Of a stretch of DNA of 6,613 nucleotides, positions 1-5,411 are shown piece by piece. Location of the stretch: positions 1-6,613 of the forward strand of contig CAQRXS010000071.1 in NCBI GenBank assembly GCA_948874605.1. The letters are read 5' to 3'. How positions within the stretch are numbered: position 1 is the first letter of the stretch; every line of letters begins with the position of its first letter. This DNA is from an uncultured Bacilli bacterium. Its GTDB lineage: Bacteria; Bacillota_I; Bacilli_A; RF39; UBA660. The translations under genes were made by a program, and so were the position numbers. The notes under the pieces were generated by a model. It made no database searches. It was not told the origin of the DNA and saw only the letters and a list, made by a program, of their open reading frames with translations.

Positions 1-230
1 AGCACCGTGGAGGGGTAGGCGGCGGTGCCCCCGGGGATATACAGGCCCACCCGGTCGAGGGGGGTAATCTTTTGCCCGAGGATAACGCCGTCCTTCTCGC
101 TGATAAGAAAGCTGCTGCGGACCTGGCGGCTGTGGAAGGAGCGAATATTGCCCGCAGCCTCCTCCAGGATAGTCCGCAGCGACCGGTCCAGGGCGTTGGC
201 CGCCCGGTCCAGCTCGGCGGAGGGAACCTC
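1..230 (-). pseudogene. hisD: Internal fragment of histidinol dehydrogenase (GC-rich, foreign to the rest of the window)
   Basis: Read on the minus strand from 230 down to 3, this stretch is an uninterrupted 76-codon frame. It contains the HisD signatures NIRSFHSRQ and, near the left edge, VGLYIPGGTAAYPSTVL, which bind NAD in the family. HisD oxidises L-histidinol to L-histidine in the last steps of histidine synthesis. The family is about 430 residues, and this piece would correspond roughly to residues 45-125; the rest would run off the left edge. The side nearer the N-terminus ends abruptly at about 230 where base composition changes. By hand count 153 of 230 bases are G or C, unlike everything to the right. 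I infer DNA from another, GC-rich organism joined here, probably by assembly or library chimerism. Family identity is confident; whether the join exists in a living cell is doubtful. Confidence 0.85.
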
Positions 231-236
231 AATTGT
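225..236. other. Chimeric junction between GC-rich hisD fragment and AT-rich ackA fragment
   Basis: Two unrelated genes in opposite orientation both break here. The HisD frame on the minus strand is recognisable up to about 230, and the AckA frame on the plus strand begins about 232. Composition drops from about two-thirds G+C to clearly AT-rich within a few bases. No insertion sequence, inverted repeat, integrase site or target duplication is visible at the join. The exact breakpoint is uncertain by a few bases. Confidence 0.8.
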
Positions 237-462
237 GTTTACGGCTGGAGTTGGAGAAAATAGTGCTCCTGCTAGACATTCAATTTTAGAAAGATTAAGA
301 TTCTTAGGAATTAAAGAAGACAAAGAGATGAATGAAAGTATTGCTGGATTTAAAGATATTTCAGAAGGCTGTATTACAACAAAGGATTCTACCATACCTG
401 TTTATGTGGTACCAACCGATGAAGAAGTAATGATTGCAAGAGATACTTATCAAAATTTATAG
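232..462 (+). pseudogene. ackA: Acetate kinase, C-terminal fragment (5' part missing at the junction)
   Basis: The last 76 codons encode the end of acetate kinase, which interconverts acetyl phosphate + ADP with acetate + ATP in the Pta-AckA overflow pathway in the cytosol. The diagnostic stretch is IVFTAGVGENSAPAR at the start of the fragment, the conserved C-terminal ATP-binding segment of the ASKHA fold. The end, VYVVPTDEEVMIARDTYQNL, matches the typical AckA C-terminus. The family is about 400 residues, so some 320 are missing. The reading frame stays open leftward into the GC-rich DNA, but residues encoded there are not acetate kinase and no start belongs to this gene. The downstream DHH phosphoesterase starts 12 bases after the TAG, so the two probably share a transcript. 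Identity is confident; truncation is attributed to the join at about 231. Confidence 0.88.
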
Positions 463-474
463 AAAGAGGTTTGC

Positions 475-1449
475 ATGAGAAGTGATGTTTACAAGAAGAT
501 TTTAAAAAAAATAAAACAATACGATACTATTGTTATTGCACGTCACGTTGGTCCTGATCCAGATGCCATTTGTAGTCAAATTGCTCTTCGTGATACTATT
601 CGTGAGAAGTATCCTAAGAAAAATGTTTATGCTGTGGGTGTTGGAGTTTCAAAATTCAAAAAATATGGTGTATTGGATCGTGTAGATGTTTCTGGGTTGA
701 AGAAGGCCTTACTTATTGTTTTAGATGTTCCAAATATGTATCGTATTGATGGTGTTGAAGAACTAAAATATCAAGAGATTATAAAGATTGATCATCATCC
801 ATTTGAAGAAGATTTTGGAGGTATAGAGTGGATTTGCGAGGGTGCTTCTAGTACCTGCCAGATGATTGCTAGTCTTATATTAAATAGCAATTTACCATTA
901 ATTCCGTCAGTCGCTAGTAATTTGTTCTGTGGAATTGTATCTGATAGTGATCGCTTTTTACTTTACTATACATCCGTAGAAACTTTTGATATTGTTTCTA
1001 CTTTAGTAAAGCGCACAGGTATTACTATTTCTAGTTTATATGAAAAGTTATATGAACGTCCAATAGAAGAAGTACGTTTTCACGGTTATATCTCTAGTCA
1101 TTTGGAAGTAACAGAAAATGGTTTTGCTTTTGTGAAGATTACGGATGATATTATTCATGAATTTGGAGTGGATTCTTCTACGGCATCTAGCATTATTAAT
1201 GATTTTAATTTTATAAAAGATGTTTACGTTTGGGTATTTGCTACGTATGATGCAAAAAATGCGGTTTATAAGATAAATATTCGTAGTAAAGGTCCTGTTA
1301 TTAACGAAATTGCCTCTCGTTATCATGGGGGAGGTCATAAATTTGCTAGTGGTGTACGAACTAATAGTGAGAAAGATGTTGAGAATCTCTTTCAAGATTT
1401 AGATAAGGCATGTCATGATTATAAAGAACATATTAGTTCTAATGGCTAG
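475..1449 (+). CDS. DHH/DHHA1 family phosphoesterase, NrnA-like oligoribonuclease / pAp phosphatase
   Basis: The 324-residue protein has the two-domain layout of the NrnA/MgpA family, which hydrolyses short RNA oligomers and, in many members, 3'-phosphoadenosine 5'-phosphate, using a Mn-containing site in the cytosol. The DHH domain shows HVGPDPDAI (Asp28, Asp30), VLDVP (Asp84), the DHH triad itself at residues 106-108, and GIVSDSDRF (Asp157), which together make the metal site. The DHHA1 domain carries the substrate-binding RYHGGGHKFASG at 282-293. Length fits the family (about 310-330). The ATG at 475 follows AAAGAGG (463-469) by 5 bases, and the gene starts 12 bases after ackA, suggesting co-transcription. 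I see no clear terminator after it, so reading into the infC leader is possible. The choice between nanoRNase, pAp phosphatase or cyclic dinucleotide-product hydrolase cannot be made from sequence alone. Confidence 0.9.
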   Translation: MRSDVYKKILKKIKQYDTIVIARHVGPDPDAICSQIALRDTIREKYPKKNVYAVGVGVSKFKKYGVLDRVDVSGLKKALLIVLDVPNMYRIDGVEELKYQEIIKIDHHPFEEDFGGIEWICEGASSTCQMIASLILNSNLPLIPSVASNLFCGIVSDSDRFLLYYTSVETFDIVSTLVKRTGITISSLYEKLYERPIEEVRFHGYISSHLEVTENGFAFVKITDDIIHEFGVDSSTASSIINDFNFIKDVYVWVFATYDAKNAVYKINIRSKGPVINEIASRYHGGGHKFASGVRTNSEKDVENLFQDLDKACHDYKEHISSNG

Positions 1450-1468
1450 TTTTTTTGAAGAAAAACGG

Positions 1469-1497
1469 TTGACAATCATAGAATAATTTTGTAAACT
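1469..1497 (+). promoter_or_regulatory. Promoter of the infC-rpmI-rplT operon
   Basis: A consensus -35 box TTGACA (1469-1474) is followed by a 17-base spacer and TAAACT (1492-1497; four of six consensus positions). Transcription would begin near 1503-1505, leaving an untranslated leader of about 150 bases before infC, which contains the attenuator structures. Confidence 0.7.
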
Positions 1498-1502
1498 AAT
1501 TT

Positions 1503-1646
1503 TGTTATAAAAAAAGGAAAGAAATGGGTCCACCATTCACCTGAGTGCAAATAGTGCTGGGTTAAGGCTTTTAGTGATTGTTTTATTTTTTCTGGAAAGC
1601 TTTAGGTGGATACTATGTATCTGCCTTTTTAATTGTATGGAGGTGC
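1503..1646 (+). promoter_or_regulatory. infC leader, probable L20-responsive attenuator
   Basis: This untranslated leader lies where Bacillota carry the L20 leader, through which ribosomal protein L20 represses infC-rpmI-rplT by premature termination. Visible pairing supports this. UCCACC (1529-1534) can pair with GGUGGA (1605-1610), stacked directly on a 9-bp helix 1563-1571 / 1596-1604 containing one G-U. The same GGUGGA is the 5' arm of an intrinsic terminator (1605-1630), so the two folds exclude each other. A small CAC-CUGA-GUG hairpin lies at 1538-1547. The segment UGGGUUAAG (1558-1566) resembles the GGUUAAG element I recall near the L20 site of 23S rRNA domain II, consistent with rRNA mimicry. 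Which fold L20 stabilises is inferred; an exact match to the known leader family was not tested. Confidence 0.75.
1604..1630 (+). terminator. Attenuator terminator hairpin in the infC leader
   Basis: GGUGGAUAC (1605-1613) pairs with GUAUCUGCC (1617-1625) across a three-base loop UAU. That makes nine base pairs including two G-U wobbles, plus a possible A1604-U1626 pair. Five T follow at 1626-1630. It sits between the promoter and the infC ribosome binding site, so it must act conditionally. Its 5' arm is shared with the competing helix to 1529-1534. Confidence 0.75.
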
Positions 1647-1655
1647 ATTTATATA
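1639..1655 (+). promoter_or_regulatory. Ribosome binding site fixing the non-canonical infC start
   Basis: GGAGGTG (1639-1645) is the best Shine-Dalgarno match near infC. Spacing to ATA at 1653 is 7 bases, as in the neighbouring genes (5-8). Spacing to the only other in-frame isoleucine codon that could serve, ATT at 1647, is 1 base. This decides the start in favour of AUA. Confidence 0.7.
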
Positions 1656-2177
1656 GCAAAGAAAAATGATGAATTACCTATCAATGATGAGATTCGAGTT
1701 CAAGAGTTAATGGTAATTGGACCTAATGGTGAGCAAATGGGAATTAAGAGTTTACAAGATGCGAAGACAATTGCGAATTTTGCAGGCTTAGATTTAGTAC
1801 TTATGAGTGGAAACTCTACACCAGCAGTTGGTAAAATTATTGACTACAATAAGTATAAGTATGAAAAACAAAAGAAGCAAAAAGAAGCAATGAAGCGTCA
1901 GCGAGAAACGAATAAAGAATTGAAAGAATATCGTTTATCTACTGTTATTGATATTCAAGATTTTAACACAAGAGTGAAGAATGCTAGTGGCTATTTGGTT
2001 AAAGGCCATAAAGTGAAAGGTTCTATTCGTTTTAAAGGAAGACAAATGGCTCATCCAGAAATTGGACGTGAGGTACTTCAGAAATTTGCAGATAATTTAA
2101 GTGATGTAAGCGTGATTGAGACGCCTGTAAAACAGGAAGGAAAAAACATGTTTATTCTCTTAGCACCAAAAAAATAG
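1653..2177 (+). CDS. infC: Translation initiation factor IF-3 (apparent AUA start)
   Basis: IF-3 binds the 30S subunit, prevents premature 50S joining and checks start codon-tRNA pairing. The 174-residue product has the N-domain (IRVQELMVIGPNGEQMGIKS and a degenerate nucleus around KIIDYNKYKYEKQKK), a lysine-rich linker at about 72-90, and the C-domain with DFNTRV, KGHKVKGSIRFKGRQMAHPEIG and a final beta-strand MFILLAPKK. Length matches the family (about 170-180). No ATG, GTG or TTG lies at the right place. The ribosome binding site GGAGGTG (1639-1645) is followed after 7 bases by ATA at 1653, giving (M)AKKNDELPINDEIR. ATT at 1647 is in frame but only one base away from it. A TTG at 1578 extends the frame through the attenuator and encodes no IF-3-like residues. 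Non-canonical starts are the family's known autoregulatory device. rpmI begins 21 bases downstream after tandem TAG stops. Confidence 0.92.
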   Translation: MAKKNDELPINDEIRVQELMVIGPNGEQMGIKSLQDAKTIANFAGLDLVLMSGNSTPAVGKIIDYNKYKYEKQKKQKEAMKRQRETNKELKEYRLSTVIDIQDFNTRVKNASGYLVKGHKVKGSIRFKGRQMAHPEIGREVLQKFADNLSDVSVIETPVKQEGKNMFILLAPKK

Positions 2178-2198
2178 TAGGAAAGAAGGAATTATAGT

Positions 2199-2396
2199 AT
2201 GGCAAAAGGGCCTAAGATGAAAACTCATAAAGCAAGTAGTAAAGTTTTCAAAAAGAAAAAAAATGGTACTTTAACTTATAAGAAAAGTGGGGGTAACCAT
2301 CAAACAAACAAAGATAGTGCAAAACAAATTCGTCAAAGACGTAACAAAGGAACATTAAGTAAAGGAGAAGCTAGCAGAATTAAATCTGTTATCTAG
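2199..2396 (+). CDS. rpmI: 50S ribosomal protein L35
   Basis: This 65-residue, strongly basic protein carries the L35 core: PKMKTHKASSKVFKKKKNGTL, a central HQTNKDSAKQIRQRR, then KGTLSKGEASRIKSVI. L35 is a small 50S protein sitting among rRNA helices of the large subunit. The length matches the family (about 64-66). The ATG at 2199 follows AGAAGGA (2184-2190) by 8 bases; an internal ATG at 2217 would remove the conserved Pro-Lys before MKTH, so the upstream start is preferred. The N-terminus MAKGPKMKTH is three residues longer than the common MPKMKTH. The gene lies between infC and rplT, the standard order, and is presumably controlled by the leader upstream of infC. Confidence 0.96.
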   Translation: MAKGPKMKTHKASSKVFKKKKNGTLTYKKSGGNHQTNKDSAKQIRQRRNKGTLSKGEASRIKSVI

Positions 2397-2411
2397 TAAG
2401 GTGGTGTAAAT

Positions 2412-2966
2412 ATGGCAAGAGTTAAAGGTGGAACTGTTTCAAAAAACAGAAGAAGAAAAGTATTAAAAAAAGCAAAAGGATATTTTGGAAGTAAGCATCG
2501 TTTATATAAAACTGCTCAAGAACAAGTTTTCCATAGTGGAGCTTATGCTTATAGAGATAGAAGACAAAAGAAAAGAGATTTCAGAAAATTATGGATTACA
2601 CGTATTAATGCAGCATGTCGTGAGAATGAAATTTCTTACTCTAAATTTATGAATGGACTTGCAATTCTTGGAATTGAAATTAATCGTAAAATGTTAAGTG
2701 AACTTGCAATTGATAATCCTAAAGCATTTACAGAATTGGTTCAAGCTTCTAAAGACGCTTTAAATAGTGGAAAGAAAAAAGAAGTAAAAGAAACTGCAAA
2801 AGTAGAAACAAAAGAAGCACCTAAAAAAGAAGTGAAAGAAACAACAATTTCTACAACAGATTATACTAAGATGACTTTGGCTGAATTAAAAGCTGTTGCA
2901 AAAGAACAAGGTGTTAAAGGTTATTCTACGATGAAAAAAGATGAATTAATTTCAAATTTAAAATAA
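2412..2966 (+). CDS. rplT: 50S ribosomal protein L20 with a C-terminal Rho-N/SAP-like extension
   Basis: Residues 1-118 are a complete L20: [59 protein letters not shown] and [21 protein letters not shown]20 binds 23S rRNA domain II early in 50S assembly and represses its own operon in Bacillota. Canonical L20 stops at about 118, but this frame continues to 184. Residues 119-149 form a Lys/Glu/Thr linker with the unit KKEVKET repeated (122-128, 138-144). Residues 150-184 ([34 protein letters not shown]) have the helix-extended loop-helix pattern of Rho N-terminal/SAP nucleic-acid-binding motifs. The ribosome binding site AAGGTGGTG (2398-2406) lies 5 bases before the ATG. A strong terminator follows 9 bases after the stop. 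The L20 call is certain; the extension's role is unknown, RNA binding being a plausible guess. Confidence 0.96.
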   Translation: MARVKGGTVSKNRRRKVLKKAKGYFGSKHRLYKTAQEQVFHSGAYAYRDRRQKKRDFRKLWITRINAACRENEISYSKFMNGLAILGIEINRKMLSELAIDNPKAFTELVQASKDALNSGKKKEVKETAKVETKEAPKKEVKETTISTTDYTKMTLAELKAVAKEQGVKGYSTMKKDELISNLK

Positions 2967-2974
2967 TTTTTAAT

Positions 2975-3006
2975 AAAAATTCAAGTTTTATGGCTTGAAT
3001 TTTTTC
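2975..3006 (+). terminator. Intrinsic terminator of the infC-rpmI-rplT operon
   Basis: AAAAATTCAAG (2975-2985) pairs perfectly with CTTGAATTTTT (2994-3004) over an 8-base loop, an 11-bp stem ending in a T run. It starts 9 bases after the rplT stop codon, and the -35 box of the next gene begins just beyond it. Confidence 0.85.
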
Positions 3007-3035
3007 TTTACAAATTTTTATTTTTTTCGTAGAAT
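3007..3035 (+). promoter_or_regulatory. Promoter of the 411-residue hypothetical gene
   Basis: TTTACA (3007-3012, five of six consensus) is separated by 17 bases from TAGAAT (3030-3035, five of six). The start of transcription would fall near 3042, a few bases before the AAAGAGG ribosome binding site at 3045-3051, giving a 5' UTR of only about 15 bases. Confidence 0.75.
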
Positions 3036-3056
3036 ACATATCAAAAAGAGGTTTTT

Positions 3057-4292
3057 ATGTATACTGCACTTTATAAAAAATGGTTAATGATAAATCTAAA
3101 TAGTTTGCAATTAAAAGATTGGTTGATAGAAACAAATCCACCATTGACATTATTTACTAAAGAAGAAATTATAAAATTACTGCAAAATGACATTTGTAGC
3201 GACTATTTTAAAAATAGGATAATTGCTAAAGATTTGGCCTATTTTTTTCGTCTTTTTGATTCTTATGAATTTGATAATTTTTTAAAAAAGACAGATGTTG
3301 CTTTTAAAAAAAATCTTATTTTATTTTTCTTGAGTCATTATAAAGATTATTGTGTATATATACGTACGTTTTTAGTAGCTTGTAACAAATCTTATTGGTT
3401 TTATCAGTGTTTGCCTCAAATTTATGAACTTTGTCAGTTAGAACCTAGTTATTTTGAATGTATTGATTCTTATTCTTGGCTTCAATATCTTTTAAATGCT
3501 TCGCAATTAGATTCTAAAATACTTTCTTATTTATTTAATGATAAGGTAAGAGTTACTTATTTTTTTCAATATATTTTAAAATTATCAAGAGCGTCAATTC
3601 CTAGTTTTTTAAATATTTTAAAAAATTCTATTTATTTTGATGAACTATTTATGCAGTATAAAGAAGATATTTATTGGCGATTTCTTTTGGAAAGGACTAA
3701 TGATAGAATTTTTCGGAAAAAGTATTATGCTCTTTACTTAATATTAGAAGATATTTTATGTCTAGAGAATATGAATTTATTTGATTTACAATATTTGAAA
3801 GAAGGAGGTTATGTTACTGTTTTCCAATTAAAAAATTATCTTTTAAAATTGGGGAGTAATCATTTGAGATATGATGTTTTGAATACGAGTTCGTTTTTGT
3901 ATGCTATGGTGCGTAAACAAATAGATGAATTAAACTTTTATATTGAAATAACACAAATTACTAATACGAAAGGTATAACGAAAGAAGCTGTATATCAAGT
4001 ATTCAAAGAAGAACGAGAAAAAGGGAATATTTGGAAGGATCCGAAGCCAGAAAATTTAGGAATATTAGAAAAAGATAATGGATCTTATTCATTTCCTATA
4101 GAACCGTGGACAATTGGTTTTGAAGGCGCTAATACCCAAATGAAAAAAGCTGGAGAATATGTGATTATAGATTTAGATTTGTTGTGGAAAGAAGATGATC
4201 CTTGTTGGGAAGAAGTAAATCGTACATTAAATCTTCCTTGGTTTAAGGAATATGAAGAACGTTACCAAAGAGAAAGAAAATTGAAAAAATGA
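3057..4292 (+). CDS. Hypothetical protein, 411 residues, aromatic-rich
   Basis: I do not recognise this protein. The ATG at 3057 follows AAAGAGG by 5 bases, and codon use matches the neighbours, so it is a real, native gene. Residues 1 to about 300 are rich in Leu, Ile, Tyr, Phe, Lys and Asn in short amphipathic helices (for example DLAYFFRLFDSYEFDNFLKK), with no signal peptide and no clear membrane segment of 18-20 hydrophobic residues. Its repeated helix-turn spacing suggests an alpha-solenoid-like fold, but I see no defined repeat unit. From about 305 the character changes to acidic and Trp-rich, with IWKDPKPENLG, SFPIEPWTIGFEG and PCWEEVNRTLNLPWFKEYEER, ending in a basic tail RQRERKLKK-like stretch. 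It is transcribed alone from its own promoter, between the ribosomal operon and trxB. Nothing in context assigns a function. Confidence 0.85.
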   Translation: MYTALYKKWLMINLNSLQLKDWLIETNPPLTLFTKEEIIKLLQNDICSDYFKNRIIAKDLAYFFRLFDSYEFDNFLKKTDVAFKKNLILFFLSHYKDYCVYIRTFLVACNKSYWFYQCLPQIYELCQLEPSYFECIDSYSWLQYLLNASQLDSKILSYLFNDKVRVTYFFQYILKLSRASIPSFLNILKNSIYFDELFMQYKEDIYWRFLLERTNDRIFRKKYYALYLILEDILCLENMNLFDLQYLKEGGYVTVFQLKNYLLKLGSNHLRYDVLNTSSFLYAMVRKQIDELNFYIEITQITNTKGITKEAVYQVFKEEREKGNIWKDPKPENLGILEKDNGSYSFPIEPWTIGFEGANTQMKKAGEYVIIDLDLLWKEDDPCWEEVNRTLNLPWFKEYEERYQRERKLKK

Positions 4293-4315
4293 AAATTTGA
4301 GTTTTCATTTTTTTT
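4284..4315 (+). terminator. Intrinsic terminator overlapping the stop codon of the hypothetical gene
   Basis: AAAAAATGAAAA (4284-4295) pairs with TTTTCATTTTTT (4302-4313) over a six-base loop, ending in a run of eight T (4308-4315). The 5' arm contains the last lysine codons and the TGA stop at 4290-4292. The stem is almost all A-T. The loop and 3' arm also hold the -35 element of trxB. Confidence 0.75.
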
Positions 4316-4325
4316 AGCGTATAAT
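4297..4325 (+). promoter_or_regulatory. Promoter of trxB
   Basis: A consensus TATAAT (4320-4325) lies 17 bases after TTGAGT (4297-4302, four of six consensus). The -35 falls inside the terminator hairpin of the preceding gene. Transcription would start near 4332, about 17 bases before the ATG at 4349. Confidence 0.7.
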
Positions 4326-4348
4326 AATTATAGAAAAGAGTGATACTT

Positions 4349-5272
4349 ATGAATAATCTTTATGATGTAATCATTATAGGTGGGGGACCTGCAGGCCTTA
4401 CTGCAGCTATTTATTTATTACGAGCAAAAAAGAAAGTTTTAGTAATAGAAAAAGAAGCTTTTGGAGGACAAATTTTAAAATCTTCCTTAGTAGAAAATTA
4501 TCCAGGCATTAAAAGAATTTCTGGAGTGGAATTAGGAGAGTCTTTTTATAGTCAAGCAAAAGAGCTTGGAATGGAATCTTTGTATGGAGAAGTAACTAAT
4601 ATTTCTAATGAAAATGAGATATTCTATGTTCAAGTGGCGAATCAAAAGTATCTTGCAAAAGCTGTAATATATGCAACAGGTTCGAGTCCAAGGAAATTAA
4701 TAGTTCCTGGAGAAAGTGAGTTTATAGGTCGCGGTGTGAGTTATTGTGCAACTTGTGATGGAGCTTTTTTTCGAGATAAAGAAGTTTTAGTTGTTGGGGG
4801 AGGCAATACAGCAGTAGATGACGCATTATATCTATCGAACATTTGCCGTAAAGTATATTTTATTCATCGGAGTTTTGAATTCCGAGCAGAGCCGATTAAA
4901 GTTCAACTTTTAAAAGAAAAGGAGAATGTGGTATTTTTCCTATCAGCAACGGTACATTCTATAATAGGGAAAGATAATATAGAAAAAGTAGAGATTCTGA
5001 TGGATGATGGTAAGAAAGAAATTTTGGTTAATGGTATTTTTGTTGCAATTGGGTCAGTTCCGAATACCTATATATTAAAAGATTTTGTTTCTTTAAATTC
5101 TAATGGTTATATTTTATCTAATCACAAGTTAGAAACTTCAGTACCTGGGTTTTATGTGGCAGGAGATGTTCGTGAGAAAAGCGTTCGGCAATTAACAACA
5201 GCAACAAGCGATGGAACAATTGCGGCTGTAGAAGTAATAGATTATTTGAATGGAATACAAAATGGCATTTAA
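4349..5272 (+). CDS. trxB: Thioredoxin-disulfide reductase
   Basis: TrxB moves electrons from NADPH through FAD and a redox disulfide to thioredoxin in the cytosol. The 307-residue protein has the low-molecular-weight TrxB layout. FAD binding is at IIIGGGPAG (8-16), the active-site CATC at 133-136 followed by DGAFF, the nucleotide-binding VVGGGNTAVDDALYLSN at 148-164, and the second FAD motif GFYVAGDVREKSVRQLTTA at 267-285. The usual NADPH 2'-phosphate motif HRRxxxR reads HRSFEFR at 173-179, so one of its arginines is serine. The start is ATG 4349, 6 bases after AAAAGAGTG (4334-4342); a GTG at 4340 lies within that ribosome binding site and is rejected. Length is normal (about 305-320). It is a single-gene unit with its own promoter and terminator. 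Ferredoxin/flavodoxin-dependent relatives exist, but identity as a CATC-type reductase is clear. Confidence 0.95.
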   Translation: MNNLYDVIIIGGGPAGLTAAIYLLRAKKKVLVIEKEAFGGQILKSSLVENYPGIKRISGVELGESFYSQAKELGMESLYGEVTNISNENEIFYVQVANQKYLAKAVIYATGSSPRKLIVPGESEFIGRGVSYCATCDGAFFRDKEVLVVGGGNTAVDDALYLSNICRKVYFIHRSFEFRAEPIKVQLLKEKENVVFFLSATVHSIIGKDNIEKVEILMDDGKKEILVNGIFVAIGSVPNTYILKDFVSLNSNGYILSNHKLETSVPGFYVAGDVREKSVRQLTTATSDGTIAAVEVIDYLNGIQNGI

Positions 5273-5300
5273 AAATTTAGGAGAAAATCCTATTTTTTTT
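5271..5300 (+). terminator. Intrinsic terminator of trxB
   Basis: TAGGA (5278-5282) pairs with TCCTA (5288-5292) over a GAAAA loop. After a two-base T-T mismatch, five A (5271-5275) can pair with the T tract, which is eight T at 5293-5300. It begins at the trxB stop codon. Confidence 0.8.
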
Positions 5301-5351
5301 GTTAGGCAGAAAATAGTAACCAACTTTAATTTCCAAAAGCAAAAAAAATAT

Positions 5352-5379
5352 TTGACAAATTAGAAAAAAAGTGTATAAT
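5352..5379 (+). promoter_or_regulatory. Strong promoter of the 3'-terminal gene
   Basis: Both hexamers match consensus exactly: TTGACA (5352-5357) and TATAAT (5374-5379), with a 16-base spacer. An A-rich stretch immediately upstream (5340-5350) could act as an UP element. Transcription would start near 5386, and AAGGGGGA (5397-5404) is a strong ribosome binding site 7 bases before the ATG at 5412. Confidence 0.85.
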
Positions 5380-5411
5380 AGTGTTTAATTTAATTGAAGG
5401 GGGATTTTATT

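Noticed and set aside
25..231. The plus-strand frame from ATG 25 as the N-terminus of a 145-residue protein, and the overlapping frame at 72-263
   Set aside because: The residues encoded before about 231 match no acetate kinase; the minus-strand HisD frame explains this DNA. The open frames are a by-product of high G+C.
1048..1395. Minus-strand 115-codon open frame
   Set aside because: It lies wholly inside the DHH phosphoesterase gene, has no ribosome binding site and encodes low-complexity Ile/Asn/Thr sequence.
1449..1466. GTTTTT...AAAAAC hairpin after the DHH gene as a terminator
   Set aside because: No T run follows the stem on either strand, so it lacks the second half of an intrinsic terminator.
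1578..1652. TTG at 1578 as the start of IF-3, adding 25 residues
   Set aside because: The extension crosses the attenuator helix and terminator, has no ribosome binding site and is unlike any IF-3 N-terminus.
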